Positions 24,779-37,108 of a stretch of 64,000 nt of DNA are shown here, one piece after another. The number at the start of each line of letters is the position of its first letter. The stretch's first letter is position 1. The stretch spans positions 303,590-367,589 of the forward strand of contig OY744471.1 of NCBI GenBank assembly GCA_963556145.1, read 5' to 3'. The notes under the pieces are model-generated. The model did no database searches and was not told where the DNA came from. It saw only the letters and a list, made by a program, of their open reading frames with translations. The translations under genes and the position numbers were made by a program. Source of the DNA: Hygrocybe punicea. Lineage: Eukaryota; Basidiomycota; Agaricomycetes; Agaricales; Hygrophoraceae.

Positions 24779-25980
24779 TCAAAGTTTTGCAGATACAGGG
24801 TAGAAGTTATGCGGCCGTTTCTTCAACTTTACAGACGTAAGGCATTCGCCGATGTCCTAGAAAACAGTCAGCCCAGTATTCGGCATTTGTGTTGGGGCTC
24901 TCGCCTTGGTTTGCAACGCAGCAGAATTCCAGGTGGCAGTGTAGCTCAGGTTTTCAGCAACGCTGCGGAGATTGTTCAGCAACGCAAGATCACGAGAGCT
25001 CAGATAAGCGTCTCGCCATCCCAACCCGAGGCGGACGGACACTCACGTACTATCCCTGGCATGGGTGATCAAATGTTTGGTTCCTAGCACGGCTAGAGGA
25101 CTTTTCCATGCAATGACTATTGCAAGATCTAGGGCGGAACTGACGACTGCCTCCCTGCCACCTTCGACGACCTTTGAAACCAGTCCGAATCTCTCTGCCT
25201 CGGCAGCAGAAAATGATCGTGCAGTATACGCAAGTTCGCGTACGAACGAATGGTTGCCGGTAATTTTGGGCAATAAAGCGAGGGTTCCGATGTCAGCTGC
25301 AAGGCCGATATCGACCTCCTGTCGTCACTATTTAGTCAGGTACTTGGTCGAGAAAAAGTAAACAAGGACCTTGATGCAAAAGGTTGCATCAGAAGAGGCA
25401 TAACGGATGTCGCAATACGATATCAAATCGATGCCCAGGCCAATGACAGGACCATGCACAGCCGCTATAACCGGGATCCGACATCGCTCCGGCGCACCGA
25501 TAGCTTGTTGGAAGTCTGTGATCTTCTTCCCGATTGCAAGAGCCCGTCTTGCCGGATCGGTTGCTGTATCGTTCATGGAGGGAGCCTCCGCCACTTACGT
25601 TGGGTTATTTTGTCATTACAAAAAAAAATGAGATGCTTTGAGATGGCAAGCGAGATGTGCGTACGATCTAGCCCGGCGGTAAATATCTTTGGTAAACTTG
25701 ACGACAACACGATGGCGCGGATATCTGACGGCTCCTCGTTCAATCGATCAAAGACTTGACCATATTCTCTCCAGAATCTAGAAAGATTCATCATGGTCAT
25801 TATCTTGCCAGACTTTGAATAAGAGGCTTCTTACTCTTCAGAGAAGGCATTCACTGGCTTGCTGTAATTTTTGTGGGGTTAGACTTGCCCACACAGACGA
25901 AATTCAGGATCATACCGGGCGAGTTCAATGTGCAGAACATGAGGCGAAGCCTCCGAAATATTGAGCCATTTGGCGGGCAT
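24779..25980 (-). CDS. peroxisomal delta(3,5)-delta(2,4)-dienoyl-CoA isomerase (crotonase family)
   Basis: ATG 25980 begins MPAKWLNISEASPHVLHIEL, then exons with KPVNAFSEE, FWREYGQVFDRLNEEPSDIR and IFTAGLD, the oxyanion-hole region PVIAAVHGPVIGLGIDLISY with CDIRYASSDATF, and EVDIGLAADIGTLALLPKIT. The acidic residues in CDIR, EVD and AADIG are those used by dienoyl-CoA isomerases (mammalian ECH1, yeast Dci1) rather than plain hydratases. Further on come ARSFSAAEAERFGLVSKVV and ENLSYTATWNSAALQTK. The last exon, after an intron (24857-24904) that needs a GC donor, ends in Ala-Lys-Leu, a canonical PTS1 signal. So the enzyme probably acts in peroxisomal beta-oxidation of odd-position unsaturated fatty acids. 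Confidence 0.85.
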
Positions 25981-26082
25981 GCTGCGAGCAGTGCCGGTGA
26001 GCGCTAAGTGAGCGTGCGACTTGAACTGTAGTTTGTTCTCACCAAGCATTTTTTTACTCGTCAACAACCGTGGCCCTCAGAA
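25981..26082. promoter_or_regulatory. 102-bp bidirectional promoter
   Basis: The start codons of the dienoyl-CoA isomerase (minus) and the Ssz1-type Hsp70 (plus) are only 102 bp apart, so their promoters must overlap or extend into the opposite gene. No specific factor site is recognised. Confidence 0.5.
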
Positions 26083-28158
26083 ATGACGGCGTTCAAGGCC
26101 ATGCCCAATGGAACAGTCGATGCGCCAGTGGAAGTCTTGTCTCTCTTACCAGTTGTCGGTATAAACTTTGGGAATTCTTACGCGTCGATCGCTGTTTACA
26201 CAAAAGTTAGTGGTCCAGTCTTATTGAGAGTCAAAATTGTCTAGATTGAGTTAGTGAAACAAACGACAGGTGGGGTTGGCGGAGTGTATCGCTAATGAGG
26301 ATGGTGAACGCCAGATTGCCTGCGCTGTCGCCTTCCATGGGGAAGAAATCGTGAGTTTGCTTTCAATTTTGGTTGGAAACTCCAAGCGATAAAGTGATTT
26401 TGTTTCTAGTACATTGGGAATCAAGCTAAACACCAGCTCGTCAAAAACTCACACAATACCATCACAGGCTTTCGTAACTTGCTGGGTAAACGGTAGCACC
26501 ATCTTTCTCCCCGTTTTGTTTTTCGTTGACCGTCTCCCATATTAAGGTTCTCCGAAATTCCTCATGACAGACCACCCGCCTCAGCTCGCATAATACAACA
26601 TCCGGAACTCCCAGATGAGCCAGCATATAAAGTAGACATCCTCCAACCCGCACCTTCTCCTCTTCCATCAACGACGACCAACACCACAGCCACTAACACC
26701 CCGGCAGCATCGTATGCCCCTACTCCGCGCTCGGAACCCGTTCCTGCCACTCGTTTCATCACCGTCTCGGAGGTAACAACCATTTTCCTCAAATCCCTCG
26801 TTCAATCTGCGTCGGACTTCCTTGGACAAGCCATCGTCGGTTCTGTGATCTCAGTTCCTCCTTCCTTCACTTGGAACCAAAAGAAGGCCCTCCTAAAAGC
26901 AGCAGAAAACGCTGGCGTGCGAGTCTTGCAACTAGTGGACGAAACAGGCGCCGTGGCGGCCATGACGAGTTCAGAACTATGGAGTAACGGTACAGACTTA
27001 TCCTCAGATCGCACGCAGCTGATTGTAGATCTTGGCACGTCCTCACTGTCACTCGCGCTCGTCTCCCTCCGGGAAAACCTTGCCCATGTCCTCGCTTTCT
27101 CATCTCATGACAACATCACCGGAGAGCAAATCGATGACAAATTGATCAAATTCTTCGCCAAGGACTTCACCAAAAAGACAAAGACGCCTCTCACAGTCTG
27201 CCCTGCGGTACACGCAGCCGACAGGCGTGCGGAGGCCAAGCTGCGACTAGCGGTGGAACACACAAAACGAACTCTATCCGCATCTCCCGGTGCTGCCACA
27301 TGCTCCGTGGAGTCTCTCAGAGATGGGATGGATTTTACGGGCTCCATTAATCGCATGCGTTTCGATTTGGAAGCGCGTCCCATATATGTTGCGGTCGCGT
27401 CCAAGATACGTGAGTTGCTCTCAGTGGCAGATGTCGACGCGCAGTACGTGGACGAGATCGTGTACGTGGGTGGATCTACTTGTCTTCCCGGTCTCGACGA
27501 GCACTTGTGCTTCGAATGCGGCTTTTCCCAGTCGATCAAAACGCCATTCAGCATGGGCACGGTCGTTGGTGGTGGTGTCGGCGACCCGACTGAGGTCCTC
27601 GCTCGTGGGTGCGCCCTGCAGGCAGGGCTACTCTTCTCTCTCGCGGAAGATATGCATGTGCAGAGGGCATTTGAGAACGGCAGCGAATTGGCAGACATAT
27701 GTGTGAGTGGGCGCACTATCGGATTGGTCCCCGGAACCAGTGCTGCGAGTAGTGCCGATATGGTTCTGGGAAACACGTGGATCCCCATTTTGCTGAAGGA
27801 AACGCCATTGCCTGCTCGACGTGTTGTCACTTTTGACGTTGGACTTTCGGAAGGTTCTAGGAAATTCGCACTGGAGCTTTGGGAAGTTACTGAAGGGCTC
27901 AGGGTGGAAACAATAGAACAATCCAATCCTGAGGATGAAGAAGAGGAGGAGACGGAAGTGAAGACAAAGATTGTTACGAAGAAGAATTATTTGGGGAAAG
28001 TGGAGCTAGAGGCGATCAAGACAAAAGGAAAGTGGAGGCCGAGAGTAGAGGTGCAACTTGTGTGTGGTAAGGATGGGGGGCTTCATGTACTGGTGAAGGA
28101 GCTGGGGAATGAGGCTGCTCTGGGTGAGCTTAGAATTCCAGGTTCAAGTTGTACTTAG
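26083..28158 (+). CDS. SSZ1: Ssz1-type atypical Hsp70 of the ribosome-associated complex
   Basis: The first exon holds the Hsp70 phosphate-1 loop variant VVGINFGNSYASIAVYTK, followed by IANEDGERQIACAVAFHGEE, IGNQAKHQLVKNS and NTITGFRNLLG. The large last exon contains SVPPSFTWNQKKALLKAAEN, LQLVDETGAVA, LIVDLGTSSLSLALVSLREN, GEQIDDKLIKFF, AEAKLRLAVEHTKRTLS and IVYVGGSTCLPGLDEHLC. The tail is short and acidic instead of a full substrate-binding domain with lid. 'G-I-N-F-G-N' in place of 'G-I-D-L-G-T', early divergence and the shortened C-terminus point to Ssz1, partner of zuotin in the RAC complex at the ribosome exit tunnel. Divergent from the isomerase and immediately upstream of UBP14. Confidence 0.85.
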
Positions 28159-28194
28159 ATGTTCCTTCTTTGTTATCCACGTGACTCAAAAAGT

Positions 28195-31100
28195 ATGTCG
28201 AGCTGCATTCACATCGAAAACCTGGTACATTTGCCCCCTCCAAAACTCTCCCAGTCAGTCCACCGCGAAGAGTGCACACAATGTTTTGACGGCCAGGTGT
28301 GTCTTGCATTTCTCTCCCAACGCCGTTGTGCCCAATGTTGCCCGCTCGCAGGACGACCCATCCGGAATCGATTTCTGTCTGTCCTGCTTCAACGGCGGCT
28401 GTCTCGACGAGGAACGGCACCACGCCCGCACCCACGTTGAGAAATCCGGACACAAGCTATCTCTTAACATCCAGCGCAGGATCAAGCCATCCACGCAACG
28501 TGTCAGTCTCCTACTCCTCAACATCTCATATCACTAATCCTCAATCCTGGCCCGACAGGTCGATGACGCAGAGCCGCCCGCCAAGATCACGAAGCTCGCA
28601 ATCGTTGCGGAGCGCGAGGAGGACAAATACGACATCGTCACTGCGCTTACCTGCTGGGTTTGCGATCAGCAAAGAGGCCGTACCGTGCCCCTTGCAGCCG
28701 CGCCGCAGCCGGCCACACAACTCGTTGACGCGATGATGAAGGCCATGTCGTCCGCGCGCCAATCGGAGGTCCAACCGTGGGAGGAGGAGGTTCTGGCCTG
28801 CGAGCACACTCTGATGCTACAGCAGGCAGCCCCAGGTCACATCCCTGCATCAGGCATGTTGTTGATTTTTTTTCTCACAGTCGTCTGTCATCGCTATACG
28901 AAACACTCTGCATAGGTCTGGCGCACTGTGGGAAGTGCGACCTCAAGGAGAATCTTTGGCTCTGCATGACTTGCGGTTCCCTGGGTTGCGGCCGTAAGCA
29001 ATTCGGCGGGGCTGGTGGGAATGGCCATGGGTTGCAGCATTTTGAAGAGACTGGCCACGGGATCAGTGCAAAGCTCGGCACAATCACAGCTGAAGGCAAC
29101 GCTGGTGCATTTCATCGACTCTTAGTCCCTCATAACGCTAACTCTTTGGGGTGGTAGACATATATTGCTACATTTGTAATGACTCGAAACTGGACCCGGA
29201 GCTTGCGTCTCATCTCGCAACGTTCGGGATCAATGTCCAGACCCTCAGCAAGACAGAGAAAACAATGACAGAGCTTGTGAGTTTTCGCATCTGCTTCCTT
29301 GTTTAATCCTCACGACCGGTAGAACATCGAGCACAACCTCCAATACGACTTTTCCGTCACTAGCGAAGACGGCAAGGCTCTTGAGCCCCTGTTCGGCCCA
29401 GGGCTAGTTGGGTTCTCTAACCTCGGTAACAGGTGCGTCCTCCCCCCCTCCACTCGCCGACTCCTACACCAATGCACTGATGCTACTTTTGTCATTCAGC
29501 TGCTACATGTCCTCTGTCCTCCAAACGATATTCGCCCTCCCAGCTTTCCAAGCGCGCTACGCTCGACCTGTGGCCCACGCAGAGATGTGCACTGCGGCCC
29601 TACCTGCGGACTGCGTCGAATGCCAGATGCACAAAGTTGCGGATGGTCTCATGTCTGGACGCTATGCACGGGAATCCTCCGGCGGGCACAACATGGGGGA
29701 GCATCAGCAGGGGAGTATGGTGTTCCAAACGGGGATCCGACCGGCGGGATTCAAGGCCCTTGTGGGCCGGGGCCACCCAGAGTTTGCAACGATGCGGCAA
29801 CAGGACGCAGAAGAATTTTTGGTGCATCTGTTGGATGTTCTTAGGCGGGACGCGCGGAGGGTGGCTGGCGGTGGGGGCGTAGGTGTGCGGAGTTCTTTGG
29901 TTGCACTTTTTGCATTTCCCTGACTTTTTTTCTTTCTGCCTCTTCTCTCTGGACGGATTGGAAGGGCGCGAACCGACGGATGTGTTCACGTTTGGCCTGG
30001 AGCAGCGTTTGCAGTGTGGAGCATGTAAGCGCGTGCGATACCGCATCGACAAGATGGACGTGATGAGCGTTCCTGTGCCTGCGCAGGAGAGGACCTTGGA
30101 GGACCCTGGAGATCATGCCCACGGGCAAGCAGAGGTAGGCGATGGGAAGAAGACGGAATGGGAGGCAGTGCCTTTCGAAACTTGCCTGGCGGCGGTCACT
30201 GCACCCGAGGCACTCGAATACGGGTGCCCGGCTTGTGGCCGGGCTGTCATCGCGATAAAGTGAGAAGGTACAAGTTTTTGAGTGCGTTGCGAAGTTGATG
30301 TGCGGAGCGCAGGCAGACCCGGTTCGCAACATTCCCTGATGTACTGGTCGTCCACGCCAAGAAGTTCCAGCTTGTGAATTGGGTGCCGACCAAGTTGGGT
30401 GGGTGTCTGCTGCCAGGGCTGAGAGTCATTTCTAATTATTATTGTCTTCTGGGCAGATATCCCGTTGATCTTACCCTTGTCGGATGAGGTGACACTCGAC
30501 GAGTACGTAGGACGGGGAATTCAGCCTGATGAGGTGGAGCTTCCTGATGATAGCCGCACGGAAGGTGCCATGACATGCATGCTTACTTTCACTCTATTTC
30601 TCATTCTTGTGATTGGTTCTCACAGCAGAGCCCCAGTTTGATGCAGGCGCCATGGGGATGCTGGAGGGAATGGGTTTCCCCACACTGCGTTGCAAGAAGG
30701 CGCTTTTGGCTACCGGGAACGGTAGCGATGCGGAGGCTGCTATGGAATGGCTTTTTGCTCACATGGAGGACCCTGGTGCGTTCTCCTATTATATTGGTAC
30801 TTGGATATGGGCATTAACCAATGGTCCGTAGATATTGACGAGCCGATCCGGATTACGGGTGGGAGCGGTGGGAGCACAGCACCGGAACCGTCGGCCGAGC
30901 AGGTCGGAATGTTGGCGGAGATGGGCTTCACTCACGCCCAGGCTCGCAAAGCCCTCCGCGAGACCGTACGTCCACCTTTCATCTCTGGCACAAGGATAGC
31001 CAAAATAATATATTTGCATAGTCTGGAAACACAGAACGCGCAATCGAGTGGCTGTTCAGCCACCCTGATGACACCGGGGAGGAGACTGCGCCCTCGTCCG

Positions 31101-31345
31101 CTACTGCCCAAGCTCGCGATCTCAATGTGGGCGGCTCCAAGGAATTGCCGGCACGGTACTACTTGAAGGCTTTCGTGTCACACAAGGGTCCATCGGTGCA
31201 CTCAGGGCACTATGTCGTGCATGTGCGGAAGGGTGATAAGGGGGAGTGGGTGTTGTTTAATGATGAGAAGGTAGTAAGAGCTGATGAAGGGAGCATTGCG
31301 GAACTGAAGAAGCTAGCGTATTTGTATGTTTTTGAAAGGGTTTAG
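28195..31345 (+). CDS. UBP14: ubiquitin C-terminal hydrolase of the UBP14/USP5 family
   Basis: This deubiquitinase disassembles free polyubiquitin chains. Domains in order: a cryptic N-terminal zinc finger (CIHIENLVHLPPPK, HREECTQCFD, GIDFCLSCFNGGC); the ZnF-UBP domain (CEHTLML..., LAHCGKCDLKENLWLCMTCG, GNGHGLQHFEETGH); the catalytic Cys box GLVGFSNLGNSCYMSSVLQ; QQDAEEFLVHLLDVLRRDAR; FGLEQRLQCGACKRVRYRI; two UBA domains (MLEGMGFPTLRCKKALLATG and MLAEMGFTHAQARKALRET); and the catalytic His box HKGPSVHSGHYVVHV ending VLFNDEKVV. Architecture and order equal USP5/yeast Ubp14. About ten short introns are needed, and no break is seen. It begins only 36 bp after the Ssz1 stop on the same strand. Confidence 0.9.
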
Positions 31346-31816
31346 AAGGTATTCAGTGTTCAGAAATGGGATGACAACCCAAACCCTACGTACAGTTGGC
31401 GGACTGATTTCCTCTCTGGACCACAACCATCCTTCGCTGTGAGCGCGTTAGATTTAAGGAGGGTTTTGTAGGACTTTGGCAGTAGCAGCTGAAAACAATA
31501 TTTCTATGCAGGTAGTGTATGTAACTGCCAGTGCAAATACTTTCTCCATGCAGTATATCTAGCTCTGCGCAATTTTTCAGCTATACATAGCTCAACGTCC
31601 GCTGTGTACGGCTCCCACCATCAACATCACACCACCCTCAGGCTCACATCAAGATTCACCGCAGCAATATGCGGGCGGATTGCCCCATGAAGTCATGATG
31701 AAGAGGCGGTCACTCGTTGATAGTTGCCAGTGGAATTTCAGCAACTTTCGCAAGTGTTACAAGGCCGGCGCCCGTGTACGACGTCGTCCATTTCAACGTA
31801 GTATCTCAGAGGGTCC

Positions 31817-31853
<37 letters not shown>

Positions 31854-32953
31854 TTGCCCTTCATATGCCTGCTTTGGAGCTCGGCAGTCGTCTTCATTTG
31901 GTTGCTGATGGGCTACTACTACAGCTACTACTACTACTACTACTACACACTCGCTTACCAGGCAATCCAATCCAATCAAACCAGTGTCAATTGAAGTATC
32001 CTGGAAGCCGCCATCACAACCCCGTTTATCGCTATATTCAAATCAAGGTAGTAAGTAATTTGTATCAAATCCGCCAAAAAAAAAACCACACTGCTAATTA
32101 TAATCTACCATGATGATGCAGTAATTAATACAACTTTTGCCCATCGCACCGCACCCCCCCCACCCCCCCCGGAGTCCCCTACCACCTAGTATGGCCCGAC
32201 GAATGCACAAGCGAACCGCTATCTATCTGTCTCCACAAGACGCCCCGGGCCGGTACACCAAATGCTGTGTGCTGGACCCGCATTATTATCAAACAAACAC
32301 ACTGTGCGCCTACTAAAACCAAGCACAGCACGGCGCTTAACACATGACTCTCTGGCGCCTTGTGTGTTGTTGCCTGGGCGTCACTAATCCACTGTGCCCC
32401 CCTCTTCTGTGACCTCGGCCCCCGCACTCTCGATTGAATGTATCTTGTTTTTTTTTTTTTTTTTTGGTGATGAGACGCCCACCCGTGGGTGTCGACGGCC
32501 CGTCTCCCGTTGTCAACGACGATCCAACCGTTGGCTTCGGCGGCCATCCACCGGATTGACTAAAACAGCGAGGTATAGAACCGATACATTTATTGTATAT
32601 ACATTATATCATGCAGAGAAAAAAAAAGTCAGTTTACAAAACCAGGGCCAATAAATGTGATTAGAAAAGACGATGATTATTAATAAAGTTGTGTGTGTGA
32701 GTAGTCGGTGAATCCGTGCTGAGATGATTTTTTGATATCGCCAGTCGCCAGGTTGATATTCCAAAACAAGATACTCTCTCTCTTTCTCTGTGTCGACGAT
32801 TTTTAATAATGGTATTCCGAGGGGGAGGAGCGAGCGTTGAGTTGCCAAGCGATTGTTTAAGCCGCATCATAAGAGTGTGTCGTCGTGCGGCCGGTATCCT
32901 GGTTTGGGAGAGGGAGGAGGGGGGGAGGGGGTAAGGATATATAAGCGGGGTAG
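31346..32953. other. intergenic with microsatellites
   Basis: No gene seen. It contains a (CAT)n run near 31817-31854, a (TAC)n run near 31914-31947, C-runs at about 32153-32170 and a T-run at about 32448-32466. The right part is the 3' flank of the membrane-protein gene. Confidence 0.6.
31817..31854. repeat. (CAT)n trinucleotide microsatellite
   Basis: About twelve uninterrupted CAT units lie in non-coding DNA. The homopolymer tracts it would encode in any frame are not taken as protein. Confidence 0.9.
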
Positions 32954-34774
32954 TTATTCTATCGGGAGGGGGTGTACACCTACGTCATCGAATTGAGTTA
33001 GCACGGTTCCCAGAGTATCTCTGGTGGAAAGAGCCGTCGGTGTTTCCTTGATTGATGGCGGGGCGAACTAAAAGGCTTTGCGTGTGAGCATACTATACGG
33101 GGGGTGGTGTGCCGAACAAAGAAAGAAAGAAAGAAAGAAGAAGGAAAAAAAAGAAGGCAGTAAACTGAATGAACTCACTCGTGGGGTTGATAGCTCGTCA
33201 TGGAAACTGTACAACGTACTGGGCTCGGTAGAACTTTGCGGGTCCACAGGGGCTTTCTTTCGGCGAGCGTTCAAGCTGGGTGGGGGGGGGCAAGGGTCCA
33301 GAAAATCAAAAATAGAGACAAGATGTTGGCGTCGGATCCTCACCGTGATAAAAAGAAATTAGAGAATACTGCAAGAAACGTGTGAGTCCCAGATGACTGT
33401 ACAATGAAAAAACAAGGATCATTGCTACTCACGTTGAGTAAGGATAGCCAAGAGAGATTGCCAAATGACTGGTGATATAACAGGAATCAATCAGATAAAA
33501 TCGATCAATGTTGGGTTAAGTTTGTATCTCACAGGCATTCGGGACTGTAAGGAACTAGAAAGCAATAACAAAAAATTGCTCAGAACGGCCCAAGAATGGA
33601 ATGATTGGGCGAAAATACGCACGCAAACGAGTACGGAGACAGAAAGGAGGCTTAAATAGTGGGTTGAGACAACAACATTCCTGGCTGAAAAAAAAAAGAG
33701 GGGGGATCAAGCTTACCTAGTAACGAGGCCAGTCCCTAAAAAGAAAATTAAGGCGGGTAAGCATTCAAAACAAGACACACACGCGACATACTATGGCAGG
33801 AGGAATGGATTGAAAAAAAACTCACTGAGCGTCCATGTGACAAACTGGTCGTTCATTCGTGCGATGCTAGAAGAAATAGTACGTACAAAAATCCGTCATT
33901 GAGCGGCCCCACACACAGAAAAGAAAACACGCGCTGATGGTGACGCACCACCCATGGACGGACGATTTCTTCGGCGTCGAGTAGTAAAGCAAGAGCACTG
34001 TGACAATGATGTCGGTGCCAGCACCGACTGCGAGAGTAGCCGTGACGAGCCACCGAAAATCTAGTTCGAATTTCGCGACGCTGACCATGATGAAGGTTTC
34101 TGCAGCCATTGCGACGGTGCCGATGAATCTCGCCAATGAAAAGAAAGAGAGGATCCATGACCAGAACGACCCGTATATATTTCCCGACAACTCTCGAATT
34201 CGGTCTGCAAAGTACACCTACGAAGCGAACGAAAAACGTTATAATCATTATTTTTTATTTATTTTAAAAATAAATAAAAAATAAAAAATACAACGGAAGG
34301 GACTAGCCTGGACAAAGGGCGCGATGAATCCGCTCAAGAGAATGGCAACGCCGAGACTGTTTGGTGGCCTGGCAAGCTTGTCTGGCTGCCCATACTCTGA
34401 TATAGTCATGAAATGGAGGGCGTGAGAAACGGAGACGAGGTGTCCGAACTCGATGAACCTATGGAGAGACGTTCGATTTAGCAATCGGGGTGAAGTCATG
34501 CATATGCAGCGCACCAGATAAAAGCGACCTTTGAAAAAGAGCGAGACGCTGGTTAGATTTACACGCAACAACAGCAACATTGAAAGGGAAAGGACCAATC
34601 GCGTACCAAGGACTTGATGAAGAATTCATGCGAGAATTTTGCATAGTAATAATTAACTTGAACGGTGAGGATTCCGAAGAGGAAGCAAGATATCAGGACC
34701 GCGACCATCATAGCGCCCAGAGTAGGATTTGCATCGAAGACGACGACGGGAGGCGGCGTTGAGGAGGCAGACAT
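32954..34774 (-). CDS. DUF6534-type seven-TM membrane protein (copy A)
   Basis: ATG 34774 opens SASSTPPPVVVFDANPTLGA, then the first helix MMVAVLISCFLFGILTVQVN followed by YYYAKFSHEFFIKSLV. Later exons give FIEFGHLVSVSHALHFMTIS, PNSLGVAILLSGFIAPFVQ, YFADRIRELSGN, FWSWILSFFSLARFIGTVAM, WLVTATLAVGAGTDIIVTVL and, farther on, a 'T-G-L-V-T' block and LNARRK. The hydrophilic tail (FAPPSIKETPTALSTRDTLG) ends at TAA 32954. 'T-V-Q-x-x-x-Y-Y ... F-x-K-x-L-V', seven helices and 'L-N-A-R' before a cytosolic tail are the layout of DUF6534 proteins, a mushroom-specific expansion of unknown function, often near DUF6533 proteins. Signalling is speculative. Exons are small and several boundaries in 33300-33840 are unresolved. 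Confidence 0.7.
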
Positions 34775-35447
34775 TTTGCGAATTTCATGGAAGGAAGCTC
34801 CTCGAAGGGGGAGAGGAGGGGGGGGGGATGGGCGAGGGTTGTAGGACTAGTACTCTTTATGTTTTTTCCGTTATTGCCAAAATGTTTCTTCCCCGTGACC
34901 TTGGAAGTTGGCACTTGGCAGGGAAGCGGAGGCCTGGCCGTAAGCCGTAAGGGAAAGTTCCGCGACGACTCGGAGTTTGATGGGAATTGCAAGGGAATAA
35001 AACGACCGAAGGAGACTCCGGACATAGCGTAACATCCGCACTGGCACTTCACTGGCACATGATGGGGGCACTGGCACACGAACCGCTTTTTTGACAAGAG
35101 ACGTTTGTTCCCCTTTGGTCGAGTAAGGGGACACAAACGATCATCGATCATCGATCACATCGAACGTTACAGCACATACGTTGCCATATTATTAATATTG
35201 GTTTCTGTACCCTAACCCTCTAGAGGTGCTCTCGATTTAACGTGTATATCGAGGAAATGTTTGTCGTTCTCAGGGATATCTCCCCGATTTACTTTTCCTA
35301 ATCCTAGATCTCTACAAAGGTTAATTGAAAAGAACACTTTCAAATTGGCACCCGCAACGATCAAAGTGTAGGTCGAAGAAGACATTCCATTTGATGGGTA
35401 AACGTAGTGTATATGTACGAAGAGAGTGTATTGTGTTACAACCGGTG
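34775..35447. other. intergenic between tandem DUF6534 genes
   Basis: It contains the promoter of copy A and the 3' flank of copy B. A tandem ATCATCGATCATCGATCA tract lies near 35139-35156. Minus-strand frames here are judged random. Confidence 0.4.
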
Positions 35448-37108
35448 TCAACTTAAAAACAATGGCTTTTCCTGCTCTTGCATGACATAGCCTTTGCGAT
35501 CCTCCGTGGGTGAGGTCGGGTACATCTCGATGGAAATCACAGGCGCCGTCTAAACATAAATCATAAAGAAATCCGCAAAAAAAAAAAAAAAAAAAGAAGG
35601 AAACACGTACTGCAATAGGGGCAGAGCGCGATATCGATGTGGGCATTTTAATCATACTCACTTTACCCATCGTGCTTCGGAGGGTGATGCGGTTATTCAG
35701 GCTTAATGCATCATAACAGACGCGTCAGGACAAGCGGACGACTCGGGGGGGGGGGGGAGGGGGAGGGGGGTCGGAATCCCACACTCACGATGCCAACAGA
35801 GAGTTCGAATACACTGCACACAATAAAAGTCGCTAGATTTAATAATAATAGCAGGGGGTAAAACGGTAATAAACGTACTTTTGCCAAGGAACATGTATAC
35901 TGCGAGCCAGATGTCTGTGTTCAAGCGAATCAATCAGCCGGTCGAATGGAAAAAGCGTCGCAGGGGGGGGTACTAAACAGTTCTCCGGCATGGTCTTGAG
36001 CTGCCGATAATAGTGTTCTTAGCATTTCCCTAACCGAAAAAAAGGGTGGGCTCACGCAAATGACCATGGCAGATGCTGTGATGCTTGCCGACAAGTCAGC
36101 AAAAAAAACACATTCTACAGCGTTGACTCGATCTCTAGAATTACCTGGTGACTAAACCGGTCTCTGAAATACAACGAACAGTAAGAATGCGGTCATTAAT
36201 AAAATGTGATGAGTTGCGTACGAAGTGTCCATGCAACGAGGCGGTCTATAACTCTTGCCGTTCTGAAGAACGGTAGGAAGCTTCCCAGCAAAAAAACAAA
36301 AAAAAACTCCTTACCTTCCCAATGTGTGGTCACGGCGGATCAACAAGAAATAGCACAAGGAGACCGCGATGATGACGTCCACGCAAGCGCTTCCGACCAG
36401 AACGGCGGTCATGAGCCAGGAATAGTGTTCAGCCAACTCTGTGAACGTAAGTTCTTGGAAGGCTCTAGCAGCCAACACCATGCAGGCAAGGAAACGCGCG
36501 GATGATAAAAGAAAACAGATGACACCGAGGTAAGATCGATTCATGACTTTCCAGATGCGATACGAGAAGAAAACCTAGTATTAGCGAAGGGCATAAGGTC
36601 GTCAGTTTTTTTGTTCTTTTCGAGAAAATACAGGTTTTTTTTGGGGGGGAAATGGACTTGACCTGCTCTGTCCAGGTTATGGCGGAGCCAAATACGATGA
36701 GAATATACAGGCACGTAAATTTCAGCAGCGCTTGCGCACGACCGTAATAAGTTATTGTGAGGGTGTAGACGAAGCAGGATATCAAGATGGTGTGGGCAAC
36801 GTCCAAAATCCTGGGACGACACGGCTTTGTGGTTGACGCTCGATCGACAAACGGAGGAGAAAGCTCACCAGACAAAAGCGACCTGTGAGACGTAAGAAAA
36901 AGGATCAGAACGGGCGACATGACTAGCAGGCCCCTCGTACCAAAGCCTTGATGTTCCATCGGTCCTTGGGAAACCTTTTATAATACAGCGAACTCTGGGC
37001 GGTGACAGTGCCGAAAAAGAACAGAGCGATCAAAACACCGATCTCCAATGCTCCCAGGGTGGTTTCGAGCTGGGCTTCGGCAGCAGCGTGAGCGTGAGCG
37101 TCGGACAT
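35448..37108 (-). CDS. DUF6534-type seven-TM membrane protein (copy B)
   Basis: ATG 37108 gives MSDAHAHAAAEAQLETTLGA, helix 1 IGVLIALFFFGTVTAQSSLY and YKRFPKDRWNIKALV, all aligned in layout with copy A. Then LDVAHTILISCFVYTLTITY, FTCLYILIVFGSAITWTEQV, SYRIWKVMNRSYLGVICFLL, HYSWLMTAVLVGSACVDVII, AVSLCYFLL, a block RVIDRLVAWTLRT with TGLVT, WLAVYMFLGK and VYSNSLLAS then LNNRITLRSTMGK. The last exon (APVISIEMYPTSPTEDRKGY) stops at 35448. Like copy A it is cut into many small exons. The two lie head to tail on one strand with 673 bp between them, so they arose by tandem duplication, though the sequences have diverged far. Function unknown. Confidence 0.7.

Noticed and set aside
27105..27926. 273-codon minus-strand frame
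   Set aside because: It lies entirely antisense to the well-supported Ssz1 exon and has no motif.
31680..31994. ORF with poly-Ile/Ser and Tyr runs
   Set aside because: Encoded by (CAT)n and (TAC)n microsatellites in intergenic DNA.
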